The position numbers and the translations under genes are program-made. The notes below the pieces were generated by a model. That model searched no databases, was not told the DNA's origin, and saw nothing but the letters and a program-made list of their open reading frames with translations. Of a stretch of 64,000 bases of DNA, positions 41,401 through 54,847 are shown in pieces (within the stretch, counting starts at the first letter, position 1; each line of letters opens with the position of its first letter). The DNA comes from Saturnia japonica (taxonomy: Eukaryota > Arthropoda > Insecta > Lepidoptera > Saturniidae). Location: NCBI GenBank assembly GCA_033032175.1, contig CM065328.1, forward strand, positions 10,106,690-10,170,689, written 5' to 3'.

Positions 41401-43354
41401 GTGCTTGCTATAAGGTGCAGTGCCGCCATATTTCGTGTAATAATAATATTTTATATATAAATTAATAAGACGCTACTTGAGTTTATGTTTATAAATTATA
41501 ATAGAGAGTGATAAATTTCGTGGAATAAATAGTTGAGTGCTATTCAATTTACGTTATCGTATGACAAGTGACTCTAAAATTATTCCTAAGTGAAGGAGTA
41601 GTCACTTCATTCCAAAAACTTCAACTGTAATTCCAGTAAACTCAACTTTGCACATATCACCATTAAATTTAGTTTTTTTTTTATTGAATGATGACGTCAC
41701 CCTGCGTTACATTAACTTAATGCCGCAACTTTGTGGGCATCTTTTTCCTTGAAATTTATAGGAAAGGTGTAATAATTAATAAATGTTTATTCCCGAGAAT
41801 GGAGTGATTAAAACAATTTTTTTTCAAGTTGTCTATTCCCAAATTGTACAGCCCAAAATAATTCTACTGTAGGTACATAACACTGGTACACAAACGTATT
41901 CAGTTCACCTGCTCCGTTGCGGTATTTCCAAATTAAAGTCTATGGAATTGTATTAATTAATACACCCGCGAGTAATTAAGTTCCGTTTGTAGTAAAATAA
42001 TTTATTCATACACAATGCAAAAGTAGGGCAAGCTCACTATTACCCGTGTTTTAAACAGAAGACCTGTATAAACTTTTTAAGTGTGATTATTATTTTCTTG
42101 TGTTATGTACAGAATATAATTTACTTTATTCAATTGCCGGACCGATAGGGCCTAAAACCATTCAAGCAGGTTAAATATAATAAGTTGAGATCACTACGTA
42201 AATGATAGTGATGTCTGAAAATGACTCCTTCCCTGTACAACTACTAAAAATAATTATGAATTGTAAATAAAAAATAGATAGAAAAAAACAGTAATATACT
42301 AATAAACCCGATATTAATTAGTGTTTTAACTTCCTAGGGCCTAAACTGAATAAGTGTTTTATTTATTTTGAATTTTATTATAGGTGTTCCAATAAGATCA
42401 GCGTTAAAACAAATTAAGGAATTATTTGCTGCAATATCTGTCCTCCTTTCCCTTCTGTTTTATTAGTCCTTTTTAACTGTCTAATACGTATTTATTATAT
42501 ATTAAAACACATTAAGTATTTTTGTTTATGTTTAATCATTATACACAATTCACGATATTTTAAATATTTCACTTTTTCTTTTTCAGTTTAATTATTTCAC
42601 TTGTTCTGTAAACTCACTTAGCTACAACTGAAAATCAGCGCTGGGGTCATTCGGAACAGTGATGATCCAGCTTATGCTGAGTTGCACGCCCTTTGCATTG
42701 GTACTGATGCACATGGGGTTGATTACAATTTTTTTAAATCTTTAATTGTTAGTGCTCAACTTTTATGTTATGTTAATTTTGTTTATAATAACTGTGTACC
42801 TGTATTTTCACGACAATAAATGTGGGTAATTTTTTTCTCTCTCTCATACCCAGATATAATAAAGAGAAAATGTCCACACTGTTGAGTAAGCTGTGGTTGT
42901 ATTCTTCTTCCGGTCGTCGCTTTTAATGGCCAAGATAGAACATTTTCCGATCGTAATTTTGTTTCATTAGAAAGGAAGAAAGATTTATTCATAACAAAGG
43001 CATTTTACAGCTACTTACAATAACAAAAAATCAAACGCCAGTTGTTGGAAAACGAAATAACCAGCGCTGGTCTTCCGCTGGGGCCGCTTGGTGACGCCAC
43101 ATGACGGACACACTGATGTAAATAGCTTAAAAAAAGTAAAAGTAAAAATGTGAGACATACTATAATATAATATAGCTTTTTATAAATACAAAAACAAGAG
43201 TTGATATTTAAGCAACAAAAACCTAATAACACCAGGAGCAATAACACACGAGGCAAGTAATTTTTAAATCATAAAAAAATGAATAAATAAAAGTGAAACA
43301 TTATAAAATCTAAAAGACTTAATTATGTTGTTTTCATTTTAAATACCACTAGTG
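41401..43354. other. AT-rich DNA with one unidentified short frame (unit 2)
   Basis: Mostly featureless. An open stretch without ATG, 42,622-42,819 on the plus strand, gives 65 codons (ISAGVIRNSDDPAYAELHA, then CIGTDAHG). It follows a 'tttttctttttcag' acceptor-like site at about 42,588. It is identical in unit 3. I do not recognise it. Confidence 0.3.
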
Positions 43355-43546
43355 TCATTCATGTCTTTGATATTTTTGGTTCTTTTGGTGTTCGCAAAGA
43401 AACCTTTTCAATGCTAGTCTAAAACTGTTAATGTAATGCAGATTCCTTATGGGCAGTGGAATATTATTCCAGCATTTGGTCGCAGAATAACGTAAACTAC
43501 CTCTAAATGCGACAGATTTCTTTGCGTCCAAAGCTGCATTGCGCAA
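43355..43546 (-). pseudogene. LINE RT C-terminal scrap, unit 2
   Basis: The minus-strand frame reads SVAFRGSLRYSATKCWNNIP, LPIRN, then INSFRLALKRFLCEH. This is the conserved last segment of Jockey/CR1-type RTs ('LR.S.RY.A.K.WN.LP..IR...S...F...L..FL'). Nothing upstream of it is recognisable as RT, so it is a short fragment. The apparent start is not real. Confidence 0.7.
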
Positions 43547-43599
43547 TGCCGGGGCCCATGAGATCTACGACTCGATACACAAGACAACTTATCATCATT

Positions 43600-43918
43600 A
43601 TATTAATACCTGAAGGAAAAACTTTCTACTCCTTTTTAAGCGTATTGCGTGTACAGAAGTCTGTCAAATTTGGCATGGTTAAAGTTTATATGGAGAAGGA
43701 GTGCAGAAAGCTAAAATTTATCTTTAATATCTGTTAGTAATATATTAAATAAAATAAATTAATACTGCGAATCCTAACCCGACCAGTGCGATTGAATTTA
43801 GACCCCTCAAAGTATTGACATTGCCACTCAACGAAAATACTGCAAATGTCAAATAGAAAATAGTCTATGATTAAAAAGTCGCTGGTCGAATTTCGATCAT
43901 TGGGCGACTCTACTAGTA
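43600..43918 (+). repeat. Dispersed repeat family 'A', unit 2 plus-strand copy
   Basis: Matches 22,250-22,565, including the loss of the ~45-nt middle block. Confidence 0.7.
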
Positions 43919-45711
43919 GAGATAAATTGGTGCTTTTTGATTAATGACGCCAAAAAGAAGACAAGCTAAATGAAGTTTGCGACGATGCTTCATTTTAAGT
44001 ATGGAGTGTTTGTTTAAATGTGGACTCACTGATAAAGCTTAAAACAAAAGGGAAGTTTCGAGGCAGGCTATTTTTAGAAATAGTTTATTTACGATACTTA
44101 GACCTAAATAAAAACCGTTTTATCCATTTTTATAACTAAACCGTTAATTTTAAACTATTTTTTTAATAGCGGGGTACATAAACTATAAATTATTCTCGAA
44201 TAATTAATTTTACTGATGAATTAAATAAGATATTGCGTTACCACAAAAATGCATTTGAAAAATGGTATAAAGAGATCTGTGCTCTTAACCGTTCTAGTAT
44301 ATTTATGTTCCTATTCTGATTTCGAGCTTCTGTATCTAACAAAACATAGGATTTATCATCACAATTAATTATTGGAATAGACACAGATTAATTATCGTTT
44401 ATCCAAGTGAAAAACCTAAATGTGTAATAAATACTAAATAAAGTATGCTTAATATATAGTTATAACTAATATTTATTTTAAATAAGATATGCCCGAGGCT
44501 CCGCGCCTTTTTATCACGCAAGTAATGCCTTACTTTGGTATTTTATTTTTCAGTCATATTTTATGATTTCAAGAAGTATTATTGAAAATTGTTAGGTATA
44601 GCTTACCAACTGTGAAATCACATACCTACTTACTTCTTGGATATAAAATTTTATTAAATCCGGTTGTGAAAAATATAAAAAATATATTTTTATGATTTGT
44701 AAAATATTATTACTTCTTCAATTATTTGTTTTGTCGCGTGGTTTTTATTTATAAGAACGATTTTTATTAAACGCTATAAAATAAATGTGTATTTGAAGCC
44801 TTACTAAATGGTAAGTGATGGAATTTTTACGTTTATATGTAAATGATTATAGATTAATTTTGGTTTTTTGATTGTCAGTGGCCATCTTATATTATGCAAT
44901 AAATACATGAAAAACGATATAAATTCATCATCGTAATAGCTTGCCTATCCAGGAACGGAACCAGCGACCAGATGTAAGATACTGTAGCGTCATCATTAAT
45001 GTTTAATGTTGTACTTGTGCACTGTGTGCACGGCAGTCCAGTCTCGGTCGGCACACGCAATGCACACGGTAATAATACAGAAATAAACAATTTAATTTGG
45101 AAGGATTGTTTTCATATTTATCTCCAGACTGGTAAACCTCCAAAATACCTTTAATTTATTTTAATTTCTACTTATATTATTAATTAAGATTAGATTTTAA
45201 TGTATTTGTTTTATTCGCAAACGTACTTGCTTACAGTGGTTATTGGAATATTAGTAAATTTTTCTACAACCCCAAAAAGTCTTATATTTCTTATTATAGG
45301 TTTTTAGCGTTATGGCTACAATCTTAAAAGTAATAAAGTGGCTAAAATTAAAAGAACAGCTATGGAACTTGCTACACGTACGATTTCAGTTCTTTTATGG
45401 GCTACCACGAACGTCGTATCTACCGAAATTGGTCCCCTTTTCACATTTATGTTTTTGTTAGGATATCATTACTTTTTGAAAACTGCAAAACAAAATCTAT
45501 TGGTGAGCGGATGGTGACGGCGTTGTATATCATATTCATTATGTATATAAATTGGCACAACCGCCATCTTTTGGTGAGAGGATGGAAAAATCGTTACTAA
45601 ATGAATAATAATCGTTTGAAATTGTATTTTTCATTTTTTCTTGGTTGCTTTGTATATACGTATTGATCTACCTAGATTCAAAATTTTAAGTTATTAAGGT
45701 ATAAGTAATTA
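43919..45711. other. AT-rich interior, no gene supported (unit 2)
   Basis: Parallel to 22,566-24,289. It carries a ~100-bp stretch at about 44,985-45,145 ('gtagcgtcatcattaatgt' on) that replaces different sequence in unit 1 (23,633-23,690). It is therefore a local insertion or replacement. Confidence 0.45.
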
Positions 45712-46290
45712 CATAATTGATGGGATACAACAATTATCAATATTACTTCTAGAAATCGTAAAAAAAGAAGTTTTAAAAATTACAATTTCATCAATTCTCA
45801 ACTAATTTTGATAAAATTTTGTACACGGGAACCATAATATAATTGAGAACTATATGAATCGTTAATAATACATTGGAAATAGTAGAATGAATAATAATTT
45901 TCAAATTATTTTGATGAAAATTGTACAACAGAAATACATGCCTTTCCCAACTGATACGCAACGAATTGTCAACAGAATGAGTAAAAATAAAATTACGGGA
46001 TTTAAATAACTACTGCGTAGTAACAAACGCGCGCGGAGCCGCGGGATCACCGCTAGTATATACTACAGTATTCATCAAAATCGGTTAAAATTAAATTTCT
46101 ATTCTACGATTTCTAATGTATTATTGACGATTCATATAGCCTCTCAATTATGGAATGATGTATTCTTCACGCCTTAAAAATTTTTATTTGAATCGGCTGA
46201 GAATTGATGAAAATGTAATTTTTGAAACATCTTTTTTTAACGATTTCTAAAAATGCAATTGAAAATTGTCATAGCCCATCTTACCTGGAA
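45712..46290. repeat. ~575-bp imperfect inverted repeat, unit 2
   Basis: Same arms and centre as 24,290-24,865. Confidence 0.7.
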
Positions 46291-46825
46291 CTCTCATGAA
46301 AAAAATTTCTTCAAATTCGGTAAAGAATTAACGAAAATACTTTTGAAGTGAAAACTTCTTTAGCATCGTTGTGATTTTAAAGTCGATGAAACGAAAAAGC
46401 GAAAGCGACAGAAAAAAGATTGAATTTTATTACCTCGCCAAAAAGGCACGAAACAAAAACTTTTTAGACTTTTATGACATTCTGTTACTATTGATATTGT
46501 GTTAGGTTATATTTGCATTAATTGAAAATTATATTGTGAATAATGATTGTTTAAACTTGTATGTACATTTTCATAAACTTTCAATTAGTGTGTATTTAAT
46601 CATTTTCTGAAATTAAAAAAAAACATAGATGTGAAGGTTTCACTTCTACCACGTGTGAATTGCACACAATTTTTTTTACGATTTTTAAATGCAATATTCA
46701 AATTTCATATACCCTATCAATTAACCAATGACATACATAATCCGTGTACAAAATTTATTATTACATTATTACATTATTATTACAAAATTAAGATGCAAGT
46801 GAATTTCGTGAGATATTTAAATATT

Positions 46826-47168
46826 ACCGCGGTCGCCCAATGATCGAAATTCGACCAGCGACTTTTTAATCATAGACTATTTTTGTTTCACATTTGCAGT
46901 ACGAACCTAAACAATGATTATTATATCACTTGCTGTCACTTTTCATTGAGTGACAATGTCAATATTTTGAGGGTCTAAGTTCAATGGCACTGGACGAATT
47001 AGGATTCGCAGTTTTAATTTATTTTATTTTATATATTAGTAGCAGATATTATAGATTTATTTTAGCTTTCTGCACTCCTTCTCTATAAAACTTTAATCAT
47101 GTCAAATCTGACAGTCTTCGTACACGCAATACGCTTAAAAAGGGGTAGAATGTTTTTGCTTCACGTAT
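46826..47168 (-). repeat. Dispersed repeat family 'A', unit 2 inverse copy
   Basis: Matches 25,390-25,750 with a few small indels. Confidence 0.7.
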
Positions 47169-47999
47169 AAAAATAATGATAATTTAAGCTTTGGACTAAT
47201 TTAAATCTCCTTTTTATACCTGTCTCATATAATTATAGCAGTGTGAACAAGCATCTGTATTTTACTGTTCAAATAAACGGCAGTTGCGTCCAACACAATC
47301 GTGACCAATTAAGTTGTATCGCATTTCGGGATTATTCGTTGTATATCCAGTAATTAGGGTTGCCAACCTTACTAGGAAATAAAGTATCTAATCTAAATAT
47401 CGCAAATCTGGTGAAATAACTTCATAAATGCATTTTTTTTTATCAAACATGTCGTGAAATATGCATGTACGTCCGGTGCAATAATATCGTAAATATAACT
47501 TTTAAAATGACCCACTGAGAGCGTAAATGTTGTTAAGGTTTTGCGGATTTTTGAAACCACTAGCGCGACAACGCTCTAATTAATCAATTGCTTGTGACCC
47601 TGCAAGGAGTGCTTGTGTGTAGGAGCAACAACGTCATAAAGTTAATTATGACAAATATTATAATTAATAGTTCTGACTCTTTGTTTTATTCTATTACCTT
47701 TAGCATGTTTTACTGCCTTTTATATTACAATTATGTCAATATTGTTCCAAAAATATGCTAAAAGAACCTGTAAACTGTTGTCACTACTTATTTTTGGTGA
47801 AATTCAGATTGAATATTATTTTTATATAATTATAAGTTATGAGTGTTATAAATTATAGAAGGACGAGATAAAAACCTAGTGCGGTTAGTTCAAATAAATA
47901 ATCAAGACGACATAGATGAAAACAGTACAAAACCAAGTAAGTTTATATTTTTCATTCACTAATTAAAACTTTTATATATTCGTAATTATGAATGTTTCA

Positions 48000-48990
48000 A
48001 ATGTTTTTGAATCTTCAAGCATCTATGGTGATGAAACTCGGGTATTTTTATTTTCTATTTCATAATGTTTTTATTTGGTTTATGTTTATTGAAATTCTTT
48101 AAAACTTATTTTAGTTTATTACAGTTTTCTACGATGGATTCTCACTTCTACATGACTTTTCTGGAACTGTTGGTAACCAATACATGCCTAAACCATTATC
48201 AAGTTCAGATAGTAATCCTAATGTTGGCGAATCTTCAAGCATTCCTGATGATCAAACTAATGTATGGTATATATTTTACGTACAATTATAGTTTACGTAC
48301 GTACACGTATAGTGAGGCAGACATAATGAAAGAAGATTGAAGAAGAAGACACGGTAATAGAAGCAGATTCCAAATATAGAGAGCCACTATTTAAGAGCAA
48401 AACAACGTTTGTAGAGAGAGATTTAACTATAGCAGAAATGCATAGAAATTACAAAAAGAAACGTCAAGAAGAAAATAAGTCAGAAGTTCTTACGATGCTT
48501 ATGCTAGAGTTTTCAATACAGAATTCAATATTGGTTTTATATTCCAAGCTATGATATCTGTCATGACTGTGAAGCCTATAAAAATGAATCTACTGCAGAT
48601 AAAACAAAATTGAAAGATTCTTATAAATTACACCTTGAGGAAAAAAGTTTATCCAGAATAGAATAAATGTAAATCGGAGAATAATACTTATGTAATTATT
48701 TATGATTTAAAAGTTGTTATACCATGTCCGATTGGAAAGTCATCTGCTTTTTTCTACAAATCTAATTTAAATTGTTACAGTTTTACGGGAATAAGCTATG
48801 ATTAAATTGTCATTCAGTCAGACGCCAAGAATCAAGAAACAACATGCTTCTTTTGGTACGAAGGCATAGGTAACCGAGGAGTCGTAGAAATTGGATAGTG
48901 CTTATACAGCTTTTAAGAGATCTAGCTGAGAAAAGTCCTGATTGCGATGTGATATTTTATTCTTGTAATTGCTGCGAACAGTAAAATAAT
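48000..48990 (+). pseudogene. Multi-exon transposase-like relic, unit 2
   Basis: Same blocks as 26,560-27,560: the SSSDSNPN block (about 48,200), RVFNTEFNI and SYDICHDCEAYKNEST (about 48,500-48,600), and CFFWYEGIGNRGVVEIG (about 48,840-48,895). The frame changes are shared with unit 1, so the gene was already dead before duplication. Unit 2 differs at several codons and ends its second block earlier. Confidence 0.55.
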
Positions 48991-49605
48991 AACTTAGTAA
49001 ACTACCTTAGTGTGCAATGCTAATAATTATTTTGAATGCTTTTTAATTAAAAAATTAATTACATTGTTTCAGGTGTATGTTTTGCATGTAAAAATTGCAA
49101 CTAGTCTGATAGTTCCTCATTACTGTCTAATTACGTACTTAAATGTAAGCAATTTCTAATAATTTTTTTAGATTATTATTATGAGCCATTTATTGTAATA
49201 ATATTATTGGTTATTGTTACGCGCCGAAAAAGTTTATGTAAGTTATATTTAAAAAATAAAGAATGTTGATTTTCTGTTTAGTTTAGCCTTTATGACGTTA
49301 TTGTACAGAAAAATTTACTTTTAATTTATTTTTCTGAGCAACAAAGTCATAAAAGTTAGTATCATGATTGTAAACATTAAAAAATTGCTATTTATATTAT
49401 ATTTTTATTTCCGAAACAAACATAATTTTAAAATATAGATCATAAACAATAATTTGATCATCGAAACATTGCAGTAATATAAATACCTTTCGTTCTAATC
49501 AAGAAGTCATTTTTAAATTGCTCTAAACGTCATTTTATTACTTACTTCGTTATTGCACCGGATGTGCGATACATAAAAGGAAACCGTGACTGAATGAATG
49601 ATCTA

Positions 49606-50075
49606 TCAACACTTATAGTCATTATGATGTAGGCACCCGTAAGAACGGATTTTTGAAAATTCAACCCCTAAATGGATGTAACGGGTGTCAAAACTTCTAT
49701 GGAAATCATATCTAATGCGGGTGAAACCGTGAGACATAGCTAGTTTACTACTACTACTAGTCCGACTACTATCATTATACAATTTGTGCTGCCCTTGTCG
49801 GTGGAGTGATCTCCAGCCCCCTACTCTCTGTCTTCCTTTTACATCGTGGTATGACGCGACACCTACGTATTCCTTCACTTGTTGAATGTATGATGTCCTT
49901 CTTGATATTTCTTTTCCTTCTATTAATATTTTTAATAGGTTGTCGTGTCGAATCAAATACCCCACCAAATTTCCCCTCCTATTTTTAATGATATCTAGTA
50001 ATATCCACCTCTCTTTTATCATGTTCAATATCTCTTCATTCGTTTTTTGTTTCCATCTAACTAATTTTGTGCAAG
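49606..50075 (-). pseudogene. LINE (RTE/L1-type) RT C-terminal scrap, unit 2
   Basis: Longer reading than in unit 1: RRGNLVGYLIRHDN, then LIEGKE, SYIQQVKEYVGVASY and WRSLHRQGQHKL. The frame then continues into unrelated sequence up to 49,606. Unit 1 has an extra base pair difference that ends the frame at HM. Confidence 0.65.
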
Positions 50076-50406
50076 CTCCTCCTCCCGTTGGATAGTATAA
50101 TTAAAAATAAAATATAGTATGTGAAACTGCAATATTTTTACTGGATAAAAAAAATAACCATAAAACAGAACGCAGGCCACAGTCGACAGAAAGACACAGA
50201 AAGATAATTCTTTGTAACTGAAACGATTAGAGAGATGCTTGATTTTGAATTTTCTTCTTTTACACGATTACTTTCAGATTTAATATTTTCAAAATTCATC
50301 TCATCAATTAATAACAAACGTTTCAGGCGGAAGTAGGAAAGAAAATACGGATATAGTATTTCTGTTTGTACATGTATTTTTTAATGAGAGGCATACTACA
50401 CTACAC

Positions 50407-52168
50407 TCATGGACATATTTAAAGGAATGCAAAAAATGGGAAAATTAATGTAAAAAAACAGACTTATTTGTACGTTGTAATCTTTTCGAACTCGCTGAAT
50501 AGTCAATTAATTATATTAACATGTTTAAAAACAAAAATCTGACTAAACGAAAAAAAAATTAAACAGTAATCCAGTAATTTCATTGTTAGGAATGATTGAC
50601 CTAACGTAATGTGATAATTGAATATTGTTCTAATGACTATTGGTGACACAATCATTTAGTATTGCCCCTTCTCGGTGTCCAATCTGCCTGCGTCCGTCTG
50701 GGCATACTTTTTATTTAATTGTCGATGAAACTTTGTAGCATTAGGTTCCATTTTTCAACCAATTCAGTTTTGAGGACCCTTAGGTTAGCTGATGCTGGAT
50801 TTCTTTGTTTATTTTGTTTTCCCATTTTATCCCAAACATATTCTATCGGATTTAGGTCTGGAGAGTATGTTGGTCACAAAAAAACTTGGATTCGAACCTC
50901 AGTAATGTACTCGATACTACCGCCGCAGCGTGAGAACGAGCATTTCGTGCATTAAATGAAAATTACCCGTTTTCTACGATGTGCAGTCTCGTACGTGCTT
51001 CTAAGCAAATGTCACCCCTTACCAATACTGACTCTCCAACATAAGGCTCGACCACAATGTTACACTCAGCGTATCATTCTCCAGGTCATCCCCATACTTT
51101 AACCCTTCCAACATCTGACTTAAAACATAATCTGGACTCTTTAGAAAAGAGTACTTTTCCCCAAGCACCATCATCCCAATTTCGGTGCGAACAAGTAAAG
51201 TTGAATCGAAGTTGAGTTGAAGTGAGTTGAAGTTGAGTTGAGTCGAACTTCCTGCAGCTTGTTTCGTATCTCGGAAGAAGTCGAAGCGCGGTTCCTGAGT
51301 ACACTGCTTACAATAAATCTGTGGTCCCTCTCTGTTGTTACTTTTTTGCGACCTTGTCCTTTACGTCTTGTATATTCTCCAGTCTACCGGTATTGTTTAA
51401 CATTGCGAAAAATCACAAACTTGGACACTTATAATTTTTGTTGAGCCACTTCATTGTGAGTGGAACTATTTTCAAATAAAGTTACGTCTTTAGACACCTG
51501 AGCAACGCAGAGATCCAGCATTATCACTCAAACCTATCAAATGAAGTTTCTTTAATTCAATAATAACAATTTTTTACCAAAAAAAAAAACAGAAATAATG
51601 TTACATTTGTCAAAAACAACAAAAACCTGCATAATTTCATACACTGGGTATCAAAGAAATAAACAGATAGCAAAAAAAAACATTCAAAGTCTTCTTCTTC
51701 TTCTTCGTAACTTGGCAACCAGACTTCTTTAATGAAGAACATTACTGCTATTATCGAGTGAATTTTAGTGTGATGTGTTATGACGATTCAGTATCCTAAA
51801 AAGATGTTGAATCCTTTATTAGAACTTTCTAGGAAGATTTTGTGGGAACTCAGAATGAATGCTTTCAGCTTATACATATTTATAATCCACCTCACTTATG
51901 CACAAAAACCAAACTATATCACGCAAAACGCCACCAATATTACATAATATAGGGTCAAAAACCTAAGTAAATGAATTAAAAACCACAACATGCCACTTCA
52001 AGATCCCGCCAAAAACGTCTCAATTGAAAGTCGTAAGTAAAATTCTATTCAAAATCTTCTTTTTTCAAATTACATAATACTGGTATACATGGCTAATATG
52101 AAACAAGAAAATATTTTCTGTTATTCGACCTTTTTATTGCCTCCATCTAAATAATAATATGTCCATGA
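50407..52168 (-). mobile_element. Tc1-like DNA transposon relic, unit 2
   Basis: Ends tcatggacatatt (50,407-50,419) and its complement (52,156-52,168). The transposase is as in unit 1, but the stretch between the DNA-binding part and the catalytic part (unit 1: about 29,796-29,905) is replaced here by a (gttga)-type simple repeat at 51,200-51,242. Confidence 0.65.
50640..51460 (-). pseudogene. Tc1-like transposase, degraded, unit 2
   Basis: The reading includes TGEYTRRKGQGRKKVTT, RFIVSSVLRNRASTSSEIR, RNWDDGAWGKVLFSKESRLCF, then HDNARSH-type and SPDLNPIE-type catalytic blocks with frame changes. The linker between the two domains is lost (simple repeat), and further small indels have accumulated, e.g. 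near 50,910-50,945. Confidence 0.65.
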
Positions 52169-52849
52169 TTTTATAAATTATATTTAAATGCCCAGAAAAG
52201 CGGCGTGCTAGTGCACGCCAGTTTAACAAAAATAACGTCAAAGCATAGATTAATATCGAATTCGAAATTCAATGCGTTCAAAAATCTGAGTGGCGCAAAC
52301 TAAAACATTTTCATTTAGTGACAACAGATGGCACTGAACATATGTTATTTTCTGAATCGCGCTGTCAAGATTCTCATCTCATTTATATACGTCCCTCAGT
52401 TTTGCCTAATTTTTATTTTATTGTTTGAAGAATTTATGTATAATTTGTATTTTTGAATAGCTTTAATAGCTTTAATAATAATAAAAGGACGACAGCCAAT
52501 AGCCATGGGCGTAGTGAACTAGGGATGTGAATTTCTAAAAGAAAAACGATTGTTTTTAAAAATAATAAAATAGATTAATTAAAAATCGATTTTTTCATAT
52601 TTTCTTGAGAAATTTAATTAAAACCTGAAATATTTAGAATCATAACCTTCATAATCAATTTAAATTAACATATGTCAATAAAAAGACAAAAAATATTGTT
52701 AATAACGGAGAATGCCCATTCTTGTACCAAATTTTGTTGTATAGTAAGTTTGAATATAAACTAAAGAATGTTTTTTTTTTCATATTATTTTTACGACCTT
52801 TTATCCTCGGAATTTGGTTTTCAAAGTAGGAATATTCTTTAAACTATTA

Positions 52850-54696
52850 GAGGTGTTATATTAGGATGATATTTTGGTATTCCTAATATGGAATATATTA
52901 GTTATCTCGTATTAGGTTCCCGTACCTATTATTTGGTATTAGTCAAATAATAGTCACCTATTCAATATTCGCTATTCGCTACCTATTTGAATCCAATACT
53001 GACATTAGTGATTAAATTTTCTTTCGTATTTATAAACTAGCTGTGCCTGCGGCTTCGCTCACGTAGACTACAGAATGGCCGTGCGAATCTTGCTCCCCCG
53101 CTCACGGCTATTTTAAAGACAATAATGCTTATTGCAGGTGTCCTTTAAAAGATAGACGTATATTCTTTTAATACTTACAATTAATTAGTACGTTTCTTAT
53201 AGTTTACTCAGCGTAAGCCATTTTAAGCGCCCGAATTGATTCGCCGTTACCAGTTGTTTTTGGAACGAAGTTCCATAGGGGGCGTTGCGGAGGAGTACTC
53301 CTCTAGCCGGCAAAAAACGTTCGTAACGTAAGATTATTTTTGGAACGTTAGAGTAATATAGTTTCAATAATCTTAAAATATGCTCGTAGCCTAGCGATCG
53401 TAAGCGTCACTGCTTTGGCCGAAGACCTACGTTCGAATCCTCTCCTCGAACGTTTTTTTTTTATCTTTACTTCGGACTTCATTTAGTACTGAGGTAACTT
53501 AATTCGAAAATTTATAACATAGAACACTTAGTATTAATAATATATTTTTTTAATTTAATTTTTTTATTTGCTGAACATAGAATAACTTTTTTGTTTATAA
53601 ACCAATTTGGATTATTCTTTTTTTTGTTGGATAGCGGATATCTCAAGGGCGGTGCCATTTTAATTTCATTGACATTGAATCTTCAACTTCGAAGATACAC
53701 AAGGGATCTCTTCAAAACCATAGAGTTTATGTATAGTCTATGTATCGTTGCTATACAGTGTGTAATGTATAGTCTACCTGATGACTGTTATTATTATTCA
53801 TGTAAATAGCTGTTTCTTTGTATATTATTATTATATATTTTTATAACTAAAAATTTAATTTTTTTTTTTATTTTGTATAGTAGTTTTTTTAATTTTTATC
53901 ATAGAACTTGAAATTAATATTTTATACTATGGAACTTCGTTCCTATCTGGTGTCCCACGACACCACACGGTTTTTATTTATTTATGCGGAACCCTAATTC
54001 TTTCTCTAAAATAAAGGTAGCCTAAGTCACTTCCTATAAAATCTGCTATCTACCAGTGAAAATCCCGTCGAATTCTTTCTAACCATTTCGGAGATTACCC
54101 GGAAAAAACAGACATACAAGAATTTTAAAAATGGCTTTCCTAAAAATCCTATATACTTTCATATACATTTAAAGAAAAAACTGTTATTTTAACATTACAA
54201 ACAGACACTTCAATTTTATTAATTGTCTATATTACGGACTGTCGTTAACGTCAAAATCTTTGGTATATTAAAATATATTATGTTAAAAAATATCACTGTC
54301 TTGTACTACAGTTATAGATTTTTATATAAGTCCATTAAAAACGTCAATCGATTGATTTTTTACTTCATTCTAAACACAAAATAATAAATATTTACATTTG
54401 GAATTCTCAAAAATATATAGATACGATAAAATGTATGCAATCGCAGCTAGATATTCGTTAAAAACGTGCCTAATATAGTGCTTCTGTTCTCATTGCTTGC
54501 TTACTGTGCTACCAACCCATCAGTTTCATACGAAGCACGACGTGTATATTGATTTCTTGACTCGCCGCGCAGTTTGTGAATCGCGTGCCTATTATTTGGT
54601 AACCTATTAATCTGTATTCGTGGATCATAATATATTAATCCGTGGCGCGTATTATAATAATCCCTGTACCTAATACGAATATATTAGTTACACCTC
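52850..54696. mobile_element. Candidate TIR element with GAGGTGT ends, unit 2
   Basis: Same ends and same tatta flanks (52,845-52,849 and 54,697-54,701) as the unit 1 copy. It includes the tRNA-like block at 53,383-53,463. Confidence 0.5.
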
Positions 54697-54732
54697 TATT
54701 ATCTATACTTATATTATATGTATACTAATATA

Positions 54733-54847
54733 ACAAAGCGGAAGTGTTATTATGTTTGTTTAAATAAGCTAATCTCTGAAACTACCAGTCTGATTTAAAA
54801 AAATTTTTTGTATACGATAGCCTGATTCACATGGAATAGTATAGCCT
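54733..54847 (+). repeat. Helitron-like element, unit 2 copy, truncated
   Basis: Follows 33,375-33,484 base for base with few changes, then stops abruptly at 'atagcct' where the homopolymer block begins. Confidence 0.5.
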
